A stretch of 15,462 nucleotides of DNA from Halobacteriales archaeon QS_9_67_15 (lineage in GTDB: Archaea; Halobacteriota; Halobacteria; Halobacteriales; Haloarculaceae): NCBI GenBank assembly GCA_003023165.1, contig PXSD01000017.1:1-15462 (forward strand). The letters are read 5' to 3'. This document shows, one piece after another, positions 1-6,376 of the stretch. Under the pieces are notes generated by a model. That model was not told the DNA's origin and did not search any database. It saw only the letters and a program-made list of their open reading frames with translations. Position 1 is the first letter of the stretch, and every line of letters starts with the position of its first letter. The position numbers were made by a program, and so were the translations under genes.

Positions 1-286
1 CGGCACTATCCGATCGAGCGGAGCGAGGGAAAATATCCGGTTCAGCGACCGCGTGCGAGGCGCGACCGGTGCGAGGCCGACCGGAGGGAGGCCTCGACGA
101 GCGAACGGCGACCGGAGGGAGCCGTGAGCGAGCGGGCCGAGGGCTTTCATCGAGCGGTGTGGCCTGCGGTTACAGTCGCTGCTGGCGAGCGGGCCGAGGA
201 CATTCACCCGCCGGCGTCGGCTGTGACCACGTTCCGGACTCCCGGAGGACAGCCGCGGCCGCCGCCTGCCACGCTGCTCTGACCAC
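1..286. other. GC-rich repetitive stretch with no convincing gene
   Basis: No recognisable gene lies before the stop of the metallophosphoesterase at 287. One plus-strand frame stays open from position 1 to a TGA at 280-282, but its product is a low-complexity Arg/Glu/Ala/Pro string with no domain I recognise. The DNA is built of related short motifs: GACCGGAGGGAG occurs at about 79-90 and again near 110-121, and GCGAGCGGGCCGAGG occurs in two near-copies around 125-145 and 186-200. A 6-bp stem (73-78 with 90-95) is also visible. Haloarchaeal intergenic DNA often shows such motifs. The 3' end of a gene entering from the left cannot be excluded. Confidence 0.4.
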
Positions 287-985
287 CTACAACATCCGCT
301 CGAACTGCCCGAGCGGCGGGAAATCCAGCGCCTGTTCGGCGTCGTCGTCCCACACGACCGGCCGAAATTCCCCGATACGGGTCACGAGGGGAGAGAGTTC
401 CGGCCGCGAGACGCCGAGGCGGCCGTTCACCGAAACGCCGGCGACCATCCGGTTGAACGCGGGGAGCACGAGCACGTCGGCCCCGCGATACGCGCCGCGC
501 CCGTCCAGGAAGCAGGGCCGTTTCTGTCCCTCGATGTCGATTGCGGGGTGGTCGTGGCCGATCACGTAGCGGTCGGCCCGCCGGTCGGGTCCCTCGTGGC
601 CGTGACAGACGACCACCCGTTCCCCCTCGACGTCGAGTTCGTATTCGTCGCGCACCTCGCCCCGGTGGACGGAATCGAGCATCGCGTCGTGGTTGCCCTC
701 GATGACGACCAGTCGCGCACCCGCCTCCCGGACCGCCGCCACGACGTCCGCAAGCGCCTCGTCGGCGGCGTCGGGGACGTACTCGAACGTGTGGAACACG
801 TCGCCGGCGAGCACCACCTCCTCGGGGTCGAAGCGGTCGAGGAGTCCCGCCAGGCGCTCGACGACGTCCGCCTCGGCCCCGAGCGGGAACTCGACGTTGG
901 AGGCCGCGCCCTTCCCGAAGTGGAGGTCGGCGACGACGAGCGTCCCGTCGAGGAAGACGGCCCGCTCCCGGCAGGTCGGGTCCAT
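287..985 (-). CDS. Metallophosphoesterase, calcineurin-like
   Basis: This 232-residue soluble protein belongs to the archaeal calcineurin-like metallophosphoesterases, which hydrolyse phosphomonoesters or phosphodiesters using two metal ions. The metal-ligand motifs appear in the expected order: D-x-H at residues 20-22 (VVADLHFGKG), GDVFH at 61-65, GNHD at 97-100, a CHGH segment at 127-130 and GHDHP at 143-147. The set is complete, so the enzyme is probably active. Its substrate cannot be read from the sequence. The chosen ATG at 985 puts the first conserved beta-strand close to the N-terminus. An upstream TTG at 1054 would add 23 Pro/Ser/Arg-rich residues with no family character. The gene is divergent from the lipoprotein gene at 1110, with 124 bp between them. 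In many archaea this family sits beside the Lhr-type helicase gene (family knowledge); no such gene is seen here. Confidence 0.9.
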   Translation of the reverse strand: MDPTCRERAVFLDGTLVVADLHFGKGAASNVEFPLGAEADVVERLAGLLDRFDPEEVVLAGDVFHTFEYVPDAADEALADVVAAVREAGARLVVIEGNHDAMLDSVHRGEVRDEYELDVEGERVVVCHGHEGPDRRADRYVIGHDHPAIDIEGQKRPCFLDGRGAYRGADVLVLPAFNRMVAGVSVNGRLGVSRPELSPLVTRIGEFRPVVWDDDAEQALDFPPLGQFERML

Positions 986-1109
986 CACACGCCGCTCGGT
1001 GGCCGGCGGGCAAATGCCTGACGGGCGCGACGCCGACGCGGTCGGGACAGTCAAACGGCGGTTTCAATAACCACCGGACAGATATGTTACGGGCCCCGAA
1101 CCGGGGAAC

Positions 1110-1718
1110 GTGAACCGACGACGCTTCCTGGCAGTCGCGGGCCTCAGTGCGACGGCCGCGACTACCGCCGGCTGTTCGACCGTCGGCGGGCGGACCGAAC
1201 TCGGCGTGGACGAGGAGCGACTGGACGACGAGGGCAGCGAGAGACACCTCTACTTTCGCGACGGGGACGAGCGGGTCGCCGTCCTCTCGCTCGACCAGAT
1301 GAACGCACAGGCCGAGCCGACCGACTCGTTCCGGTTTCGCCTGCACATCCAGCACGGGAGCGGCGCGGGCGAGCCGGAGCGCGAGGGCGTCGTCGAACGC
1401 TTCCGGTTCGACCTGCGCGCGCCGCCCGCCTCTGTGAACCCGCCCGCGGAGATCTATCTGCAGGCACCCGGCGGCGGCCGCTGGCCTGACTTCACGTTCG
1501 AGGAGGTCGAGGACCTGTGGACCCGTATCGAGGCCGACGACACCCGGGAGGTCGGCAGCGGGACGATGACCCTCTCGCTGTTGGTCGACCCGGTGGGCGT
1601 CCCCGCCGACGAGGTCGGCGTCAGAGCGAGCGTCGACCTCGCAGAACAGGGGTTCGACGGGTCGTCCTACCGTCTCGAAGCGACCACGCGGTTCGAACCG
1701 GTCGTCGAGTCCGCGTGA
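1110..1718 (+). CDS. Tat-exported lipoprotein of unknown function
   Basis: The function is not recognised. The N-terminus, MNRRRFLAVAG followed by an Ala/Thr-rich stretch and TTAGC, combines a twin-arginine motif (Arg3-Arg5, Phe6, Leu7) with a lipobox ending at Cys22. The 202-residue protein should therefore be exported folded through the Tat pathway and anchored to the outer face of the membrane by a lipid on Cys22, as is common in haloarchaea. The mature part is acidic and predicted soluble, with alternating strands such as FRFRLHIQHGSG and GTMTLSLLVDPVG that suggest a beta-sandwich. The start is GTG at 1110, required to keep the RR motif at the N-terminus. A TATA-like TATGTTA lies at 1083-1089. 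The gene ends 25 nt before the convergent stop of the acetyltransferase gene. Confidence 0.82.
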   Translation: MNRRRFLAVAGLSATAATTAGCSTVGGRTELGVDEERLDDEGSERHLYFRDGDERVAVLSLDQMNAQAEPTDSFRFRLHIQHGSGAGEPEREGVVERFRFDLRAPPASVNPPAEIYLQAPGGGRWPDFTFEEVEDLWTRIEADDTREVGSGTMTLSLLVDPVGVPADEVGVRASVDLAEQGFDGSSYRLEATTRFEPVVESA

Positions 1719-1743
1719 CTGCGACTCTCGATCCCCGACGGCG

Positions 1744-2352
1744 CTACTCCCCCGCCGCGCCTTCGTACTCCGCCCGCGCGATCGTGAACCGGTAGACGTC
1801 GACCGGGGTGCCGTCCTGGTCGGCGTGGTAGTTCCGGAGCAGGCCCTCGCGGCGGCCGTCGTGGGCCTCGACGTAGCGTGAGACCGCCGTCCTCGATTTC
1901 TCGTTGCCCTCGTGGACCGTCACGACCACCGCCTCGAGGTCCAGTCGCTCGAAGGCCACCTCGATGAGTGCCGCCGCACGCTCGCCCGAGTACCCCCGGC
2001 CCCAGAAGAGCTTGCGCAACCAAGTCCCCAGCGTCGCCGTCCGGGCCTCCCAGTCGACGCTCAGACCCGCGAGACCGGCGAACTCGCCCGCCCCCCGCTC
2101 GCCCTCGCAGGGCCGGATCAGGTATGTCGCGCCCTCGCCCGCTTCGCGTTTCTCGGTGACCGCCTCGACGAACTCCACCGTCTCTTTCGGCGTCTCGTGG
2201 GGGTCCCAGGTGAGGTACTCTGTCACCTCGTCGACGTGCGGGGCGCCGACGCGGACGTGTTCGTAGAGGTCGAGCGCGTCGACCGTCTCGGTCGTCAGCG
2301 GTTCCAGCACCAGCCGCTCGGTTTCGATGCGGTCGGGGAAGAGGTCGGCCAT
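1744..2352 (-). CDS. GNAT N-acetyltransferase, RimJ/RimL-like
   Basis: This 202-residue cytoplasmic protein fits the GNAT family of the RimJ/RimL type, which moves an acetyl group from acetyl-CoA to an amine such as a protein N-terminus. The N-terminal IETERLVLEPLT segment (residues 9-20) is the typical first strand of this subgroup. The acetyl-CoA pyrophosphate loop is LFWGRGYSGERA at about 115-126. A later NEKSRTAVSR helix (150-159) matches the conserved N-x-x-S-x-x-(hydrophobic) element. The real acceptor cannot be deduced. ATG 2352 is chosen because the family strand begins just after it; the open frame continues upstream only as antisense to the regulator gene. A TATA-like CTTTTCC on the minus strand (about 2376-2382) lies near -27. 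The gene is divergent from the regulator at 2464, with 111 bp between them. Confidence 0.88.
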   Translation of the reverse strand: MADLFPDRIETERLVLEPLTTETVDALDLYEHVRVGAPHVDEVTEYLTWDPHETPKETVEFVEAVTEKREAGEGATYLIRPCEGERGAGEFAGLAGLSVDWEARTATLGTWLRKLFWGRGYSGERAAALIEVAFERLDLEAVVVTVHEGNEKSRTAVSRYVEAHDGRREGLLRNYHADQDGTPVDVYRFTIARAEYEGAAGE

Positions 2353-2432
2353 GTGCGCGACGACGCGCCCGGGCGGAAAAGCGTTTACCGGCGCGTGACA
2401 GTCACACCCACGGACCCACGCACGGCGGGGAG

Positions 2433-2439
2433 ATTTAAG
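2433..2439 (+). promoter_or_regulatory. TATA box of the winged-helix regulator gene
   Basis: ATTTAAG stands out in very GC-rich DNA and is centred about 28 nt before the ATG at 2464. That spacing matches a haloarchaeal leaderless promoter, with transcription starting at or next to the start codon. A purine-rich GGGGAG just upstream could serve as the TFB-recognition element. Confidence 0.65.
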
Positions 2440-2463
2440 CCGGCGGGGTCCCGAACGGGGGGT

Positions 2464-3267
2464 ATGGTGGACGTCCTCGCGGACAAGCGGGCGGCGATGC
2501 GGTTCAGGGTCCTCGTCGAGATCGCCGAGCGCCAGCCCGCGGTCAGCCAGGGGGAGATCGCCGACGCCGTCGGGGTGACCAGCCAGGCCGTCAGCGAGTA
2601 CATCCGCGAACTCGTCGAGGACGGCCTCGTCGAGACGGAGGGCCGCTCGCGCTACCGGGTCACCACCGAAGGCGTCGACTGGACTCTCTCGGCCGCGACG
2701 GACGTCCGGCGCTTCGCCGACCACGTCACCGAGGACGTGCTCGGCAGCGTCCAGGAGGACGCCGCCATCGCCACCGCCCCCGTCGAGAAGGGCGAGACGG
2801 TCACGCTCTCGATGCGCGAGGGTCTCCAGCACGCCACGTCCCGCGACGGGAACGGGGCCGGGGCCGGGGACCGGCCCGAAGGCACCGCGACCGGCGTCGC
2901 AACGACCGACGCCGAGACCGGCGGCGTCGTCGGCGTCACCGGGTTCGAGGGCGTCATCGACCTGGAACCCGGCGAGGTACAGGTCGTCCAGGTCCCCTCC
3001 GTGCGCTCGGGGCGGCCCGACGAGGCGGACCTGGCGGCGGTCCGCGAGGCCGCCGCGACCGCCGACGTCGTCGCGGCCGCCGGCGTCGAGGCCGTGGGTG
3101 CGCTCCGGGAGGCCGGCGTCGACCCGGTCGGGCACTTCGCCGCCGGCGAGGTCGCCGCCGACGCCGCCTCGCGGGGACTGGACGCCGTCGTCGTCGCCAG
3201 CGTCGACAACGTCGGTCGCGTCACCGACGCGCTCCGGGACGCCGGCGCCGCGTACGAAGTCTCTTGA
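2464..3267 (+). CDS. Winged-helix transcriptional regulator (COG1497-like)
   Basis: The 267-residue protein starts with a winged helix-turn-helix domain (about residues 8-70). SQGEIADAVGVTSQAV forms helix 2, the turn and the recognition helix, and VETEGRSRYRVTTEG is the wing. This resembles the MarR-like archaeal regulators grouped, from memory, as COG1497. The long C-terminal part (about 75-267) is Ala/Val/Asp-rich. Its last third alternates strands and helices in a Rossmann-like way (LDAVVVASVDNVGRV), so it may bind a ligand, but none is known to me. ATG 2464 is supported by the TATA box near -28; the open frame runs further upstream only as antisense to the acetyltransferase gene. It heads a plus-strand run, with the next gene 23 nt downstream. 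It could control the divergent acetyltransferase or itself; this is inference. Confidence 0.85.
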   Translation: MVDVLADKRAAMRFRVLVEIAERQPAVSQGEIADAVGVTSQAVSEYIRELVEDGLVETEGRSRYRVTTEGVDWTLSAATDVRRFADHVTEDVLGSVQEDAAIATAPVEKGETVTLSMREGLQHATSRDGNGAGAGDRPEGTATGVATTDAETGGVVGVTGFEGVIDLEPGEVQVVQVPSVRSGRPDEADLAAVREAAATADVVAAAGVEAVGALREAGVDPVGHFAAGEVAADAASRGLDAVVVASVDNVGRVTDALRDAGAAYEVS

Positions 3268-3290
3268 CCCCTCCGCCCGCCGGTTCGCCC

Positions 3291-3467
3291 ATGACCGACG
3301 AGGGCGACAGCGAGACCGAACGCGCGGTCGAACGATTCCTCGACGACGCCGACGGCGCACTCGCCGAGTACGACGACGGTTACGCCGACGCCGACGCCAC
3401 CCTCCGGCTGCTTCGGGGGCACATCGAGGATCTCCGCGCGGCCGTCACGGAGTCCGACGAGGGGTAG
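3291..3467 (+). CDS. Small acidic helical protein, unknown function
   Basis: This 58-residue, strongly acidic protein is not recognised. It starts with MTDEGDSETERAVERF and is predicted almost wholly helical. A heptad-like spacing of hydrophobic residues (Val, Phe, Leu, Leu, Leu, Ile, Leu) suggests a short helical hairpin or coiled coil. It has no cysteines and no membrane segment. ATG 3291 is preferred over a TTG at 3264, which overlaps the preceding gene and adds only a Pro-rich leader. It lies 23 nt after the regulator gene and 57 nt before the thiolase gene on the same strand, so co-transcription with the regulator is likely. The acidic composition and codon use match the neighbouring genes, which supports it being real. 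Confidence 0.65.
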   Translation: MTDEGDSETERAVERFLDDADGALAEYDDGYADADATLRLLRGHIEDLRAAVTESDEG

Positions 3468-3524
3468 ACCGCCCGCCGCGTGGCGGGGGGAAGACCGATA
3501 CGGGACCCGCTCGTAGGGGCAGAT

Positions 3525-4688
3525 ATGACGGATGTCGTGATAGTCGAGGCTGCCCGGACAGCGCACGGATCGATGCTGGGCGCGCTCTCGGCGGTCCGCG
3601 CGCCGGCGCTCGGCGGGGCCGCCGTCGGCGAACTGGTCGAACGCTCGGGCGCCGAACCCGGGACGGTGGACTGGGTCGGCCTCGGCAACGCCGTCCAGGC
3701 CGGCGTCGGGCAGGTGCCCGCGCGCCAGGCGGTCGTCGAGGCCGGCCTCCCCGACGACACGCCGGCGACGACCGTCAACGAGGCCTCGGGCTCGGGACTG
3801 CGAGCCGTCGCGCTCGGCGTCGACCGCATCGCGGCCGGGCGCGCCGACCTCGTCGTCGCCGGCGGGATGGAGTCGATGTCCAACGCCCCCTACCTCGTCC
3901 GGGAACACCGCGAGGGCAGACCCCACGGCGACAGCGAACTCACGGACGCGATGGTCCACGACTCGCTGTGGGACGTCGGCTACGACGCCCACATGGGCGA
4001 ACTCACCGAACGCCTCGTCGACGAGCACGGCATCTCCCGCGAGGCACAGGACGAGTACGCCCTGCGCTCGAACCGCCGGGCCGCCGAGTCCATCGAGGAG
4101 GACGTCTTCGACGAGGAACTGGTCCCCGTCGAGGTGGGCGACGGTCTCGTCACCGCGGACGAAGGCCCCCGGCCCGACACCTCGCTGGACCGCCTCGGGC
4201 AACTCGCCCCCGCGTTCCGCGAGGACGGCACCATCACCCCCGGCAACGCCTCGAAACTCGCCGACGGCGCGGGTGCGGTGATGCTCGCAGACGCCGAAGT
4301 AGCGGCCGAGCGCGGCCTCGGGCCGATGGTCCACGTCGCGGACTACGCCGTCGCCTATCGGGACCCCGCGGAGTTCTCGGAGGCCGTCGCCGACGCGATA
4401 GCGACCCTCCTGGAGCGCAACGGCCTCGGCGTCGACGACGTCGACCACTACGAGATAAACGAGGCCTTCGCCGCCCAGACCGTCCACGTCCGCGACCGGC
4501 TCGACATCCCCGATGGCCGGCTCAACCCGCTGGGCGGTGCGGTGGCGCTTGGCCACCCCATCGGCGCCAGCGGCGGCATCCTCGCGACGACCATCGCCCA
4601 CGCGATGGTCCGTGAGGACCACGACTACGGGGTCGTGGGGATGAGCGTCGGCGGCGGCGGGGCGGTAATGATGCTGCTGTCGCGGTGA
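3525..4688 (+). CDS. Thiolase family protein with Ser at both Cys sites
   Basis: The 387-residue protein has the full thiolase fold, as in acetyl-CoA C-acetyltransferases, which condense or cleave acyl-CoAs. Landmarks are VVIVEAARTAHG (4-15), GGMESMSN (113-120), GNASKLADGAGAVML (240-254), NEAFAAQ (312-318) and ALGHPIGASGG (341-351). The catalytic histidine of the GHP motif (His344) and the NEAF asparagine are kept. The usual nucleophile, Cys in N-x-x-C-G-S-G-L, is Ser88 here (NEASGSGL), and the second catalytic Cys of the C-x-G-G-G motif is Ser374 (SVGGGG). From memory, haloarchaeal thiolases with an altered catalytic triad, paired with a small OB-fold subunit, have been described. No such partner lies next to this gene. 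ATG 3525 is chosen because the first family strand follows directly. The stop codon lies inside a 20-bp tandem duplication. The SDR gene follows 96 nt downstream. Confidence 0.9.
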   Translation: MTDVVIVEAARTAHGSMLGALSAVRAPALGGAAVGELVERSGAEPGTVDWVGLGNAVQAGVGQVPARQAVVEAGLPDDTPATTVNEASGSGLRAVALGVDRIAAGRADLVVAGGMESMSNAPYLVREHREGRPHGDSELTDAMVHDSLWDVGYDAHMGELTERLVDEHGISREAQDEYALRSNRRAAESIEEDVFDEELVPVEVGDGLVTADEGPRPDTSLDRLGQLAPAFREDGTITPGNASKLADGAGAVMLADAEVAAERGLGPMVHVADYAVAYRDPAEFSEAVADAIATLLERNGLGVDDVDHYEINEAFAAQTVHVRDRLDIPDGRLNPLGGAVALGHPIGASGGILATTIAHAMVREDHDYGVVGMSVGGGGAVMMLLSR

Positions 4689-4707
4689 TGATGCTGCTGT
4701 CGCGGTG
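4668..4707 (+). repeat. Perfect 20-bp tandem duplication at thiolase stop
   Basis: ATGATGCTGCTGTCGCGGTG occurs twice head to tail, at 4668-4687 and 4688-4707. The TGA stop of the thiolase gene (4686-4688) spans the junction, and the second copy recreates a TGA at 4706-4708, so the protein is unchanged. The perfect identity suggests a recent slippage or duplication event. Confidence 0.95.
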
Positions 4708-4784
4708 AGTACAGACCGGCGGCGGCGTCGCGAGTGAGTGCCGCGGTCCGAGTTCCTATGGCCCCGGCGACCGACTGTGTGGGT

Positions 4785-5492
4785 ATGCCACGAACGGCTG
4801 TCGTCGCAGGTGTCGGACCGGGACTCGGCGAATCGCTCGTGCGGACGTTCGCCGCAGAGGGGTGTCAGGTCGCGCTCCTCGCGCGGTCGGCGGACTACAT
4901 CGACGGCCTCGCGGACGACCTCTCGGACTCCGGGACCGGACTCGCGGTCCGGACGGACCTCGCGGTACCCGACCAGGTCAGGGACGCCTTCGAGCAGATC
5001 CGAACGGAATTCGGGAGCGTCGACGTGCTCGTCAACCACGCGAGCGCGGGGTCGTGGAGCGGCCTCCTCGACGCGTCGGTCGAGGACGTGGACCGCGCGT
5101 GGGCGGTCAACGGCCGCGGCGCGTTCGTCGCCTCGCAGGAGGCCGCCGAGGACATGGTCGACGGTGGTGGTGGGACGATCGTCTTCACCGGTGCCACCTC
5201 CGCGCTCCGGGGTCGCGACGGTGCGATCGGCTTCTCGGCGGCCAAGTTCGCGGCACGCGGGATGGCCGAGAGCATGGCGCGGGAACTCGGTCCCGAGGGC
5301 GTTCACGTCGCCCACGTCGTCATCGACGGACAGATACGCACGCCGGGCGCGGCCGAGGCGAACCCCGAACGGGACGAGGAGACGTTTCTCGACCCGGACG
5401 AGGTCGCGGAGAGCTACTGGCACCTCGTCGAACAGGACCGGTCGGCGTGGACGCTCGAACTCGACCTGCGGCCGCACGTCGAGGAGTTCTGA
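4785..5492 (+). CDS. SDR-fold protein lacking catalytic Tyr (SDR_c10-like)
   Basis: This 235-residue Rossmann-fold protein resembles the short-chain dehydrogenases/reductases but is atypical. The nucleotide-binding motif is AGVGPGLG (residues 8-15), with Ala for the usual Thr. The N-N-A-G element is NHAS (84-87), and the structural Asn is in WAVNGRG (106-112). In the active site, Ser139 is plausible and Lys154 is kept, but the catalytic tyrosine is Phe150 (FSAAK). Together with ARELGPEGVHVAHVVIDG (165-182), this is the pattern I recall for SDR subgroup c10, which lacks the Tyr. It may therefore bind NAD(P) without classical SDR chemistry. The start at ATG 4785 lies just before the first strand; upstream in-frame starts add no family sequence. 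It follows the thiolase gene by 96 nt and ends one nt from the convergent lipoprotein gene. Confidence 0.88.
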   Translation: MPRTAVVAGVGPGLGESLVRTFAAEGCQVALLARSADYIDGLADDLSDSGTGLAVRTDLAVPDQVRDAFEQIRTEFGSVDVLVNHASAGSWSGLLDASVEDVDRAWAVNGRGAFVASQEAAEDMVDGGGGTIVFTGATSALRGRDGAIGFSAAKFAARGMAESMARELGPEGVHVAHVVIDGQIRTPGAAEANPERDEETFLDPDEVAESYWHLVEQDRSAWTLELDLRPHVEEF

Positions 5493-5493
5493 C

Positions 5494-6144
5494 CTACTCG
5501 TCGCCGCTATCGTGTTTCAGGCCCTTCATCAGCGCGACGACGTTGTCCTCCTCGCCGTCGAGCTGTTGCGGGTAGATCGCCATCGTCACGATGTAGTCGT
5601 CCCCGTGTTTGAACTTCGCCGCGTGGACGTACACGTCCATCTCGCTGTCGGCGATGGTCGCGGTCCCCTCGTACTTCTCGAGCGTTCGGGACCCACCGAG
5701 CGCTCGGACGCTCCGGTTTTCGACCCGGTCACCGACGCTGAGCCCCTCGTACTGTGAATCGAACCGCTGGAGGACCTCACGGGTCGACATGTCTGAGATA
5801 GGGTTGAACGTCTGGGTCGCCACCTCGACCTCCGGACTGGTGAACGTCACGAACACTGCCGCACGTTGCGAGCCCAGCGGCCCGAGGTCGACCGCCCGCT
5901 CGTATCTCGCCCGCTGGTTGGTCACCTCGACCTGTCGCGTCTGTCCGGCCGCGCTGAAGTTGCGCGTGATGACCGAGGACTCCTGTGCCTGCTGCTCGTA
6001 CCCGGTGTCTGACTGGACGCTCTCACTGACCGTCGTCGGCTCTGCGCTGAAACTCAGCGCTTCCTGCCCGGTGATGAACCCGCAGCCTGCCATCACCGTT
6101 GCGACGATGACGGCGAGCGCGACGAGTCCCTGGCGTGCATACAT
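5494..6144 (-). CDS. DUF6517-type haloarchaeal lipoprotein
   Basis: The 216-residue protein begins with a hydrophobic signal peptide without twin arginines (MYARQGLVALAVIVATVMAG) and a lipobox cysteine at residue 21. It is therefore probably a Sec-exported, lipid-anchored surface protein. The mature part carries signatures I recall for the haloarchaeal family DUF6517: SDTGYEQ, FSAAGQTRQVEVTN, RAVDLGPLGSQRAAVF, FNPISDMS and, near the end, AIYPQQLDGE. No enzymatic motif is visible and the function of the family is unknown to me. ATG 6144 gives a standard signal-peptide length. It converges on the SDR gene with a 1-nt gap and is divergent from the aminotransferase, with 232 bp between them. The local DNA is somewhat less GC-rich than its surroundings. 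Confidence 0.87.
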   Translation of the reverse strand: MYARQGLVALAVIVATVMAGCGFITGQEALSFSAEPTTVSESVQSDTGYEQQAQESSVITRNFSAAGQTRQVEVTNQRARYERAVDLGPLGSQRAAVFVTFTSPEVEVATQTFNPISDMSTREVLQRFDSQYEGLSVGDRVENRSVRALGGSRTLEKYEGTATIADSEMDVYVHAAKFKHGDDYIVTMAIYPQQLDGEEDNVVALMKGLKHDSGDE

Positions 6145-6376
6145 TACACCCGTATTGTATCAGGAGCAGGGTAAGTCTGCTGGTAGTCCGAACACAGTCG
6201 TTCTGGCTGATAGGTCTACCGTTTACGACGTTCGTGACGGGTCAGTTTCAGTCTTATTCACGAAATGTCATTTTCAACGGTCCGCTCGGTGTGGTTGGTC
6301 CGCCGTTCCCGACGGAGGTGGGGCGGTCGCCGGCGGACCCTCAAGAATTATCGGGGAGCGCGCCCCCGGTACTGGT
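6145..6376. promoter_or_regulatory. Divergent intergenic region, aminotransferase promoter
   Basis: This 232-bp gap separates the lipoprotein (-) and aminotransferase (+) genes. It is less GC-rich than its surroundings between 6145 and about 6290. An AT-rich AAGAATTAT at 6343-6351 is centred about 30 nt before the ATG at 6377 and is the best candidate TATA box for the aminotransferase. On the minus side the signal is weaker (CTTAC at about 6168-6173). No convincing small gene was seen. Confidence 0.5.

Noticed and set aside
986..1054. N-terminal extension of the metallophosphoesterase from TTG 1054
   Set aside because: The added residues are Pro/Ser/Arg-rich, the start is TTG, and the family begins near the ATG at 985.
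1094..1106. Small hairpin CCCCG-AAC-CGGGG before the lipoprotein start
   Set aside because: A 5-bp stem with a 3-nt loop is expected by chance in DNA this GC-rich; no further support for a regulatory role.
3264..3290. TTG start for the 58-residue protein
   Set aside because: It overlaps the previous gene and adds a Pro-rich leader; ATG 3291 suits the acidic haloarchaeal N-terminus better.
2652..5477. Very long minus-strand open frame opposite the regulator, thiolase and SDR genes
   Set aside because: Its product is Arg/Gly/Asp/Val-rich without domains, and the plus strand has clear thiolase and SDR motifs. It is a GC-bias shadow.
3291..5492. A new multi-gene defence or toxin system in the plus-strand run
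   Set aside because: No nuclease, toxin, sensor or effector domain is visible; the genes fit a regulator, a small unknown protein and two metabolic-fold proteins.
6145..6376. Possible small gene in the lower-GC intergenic region
   Set aside because: Open frames here are short, have no haloarchaeal acidic bias and overlap the aminotransferase promoter.
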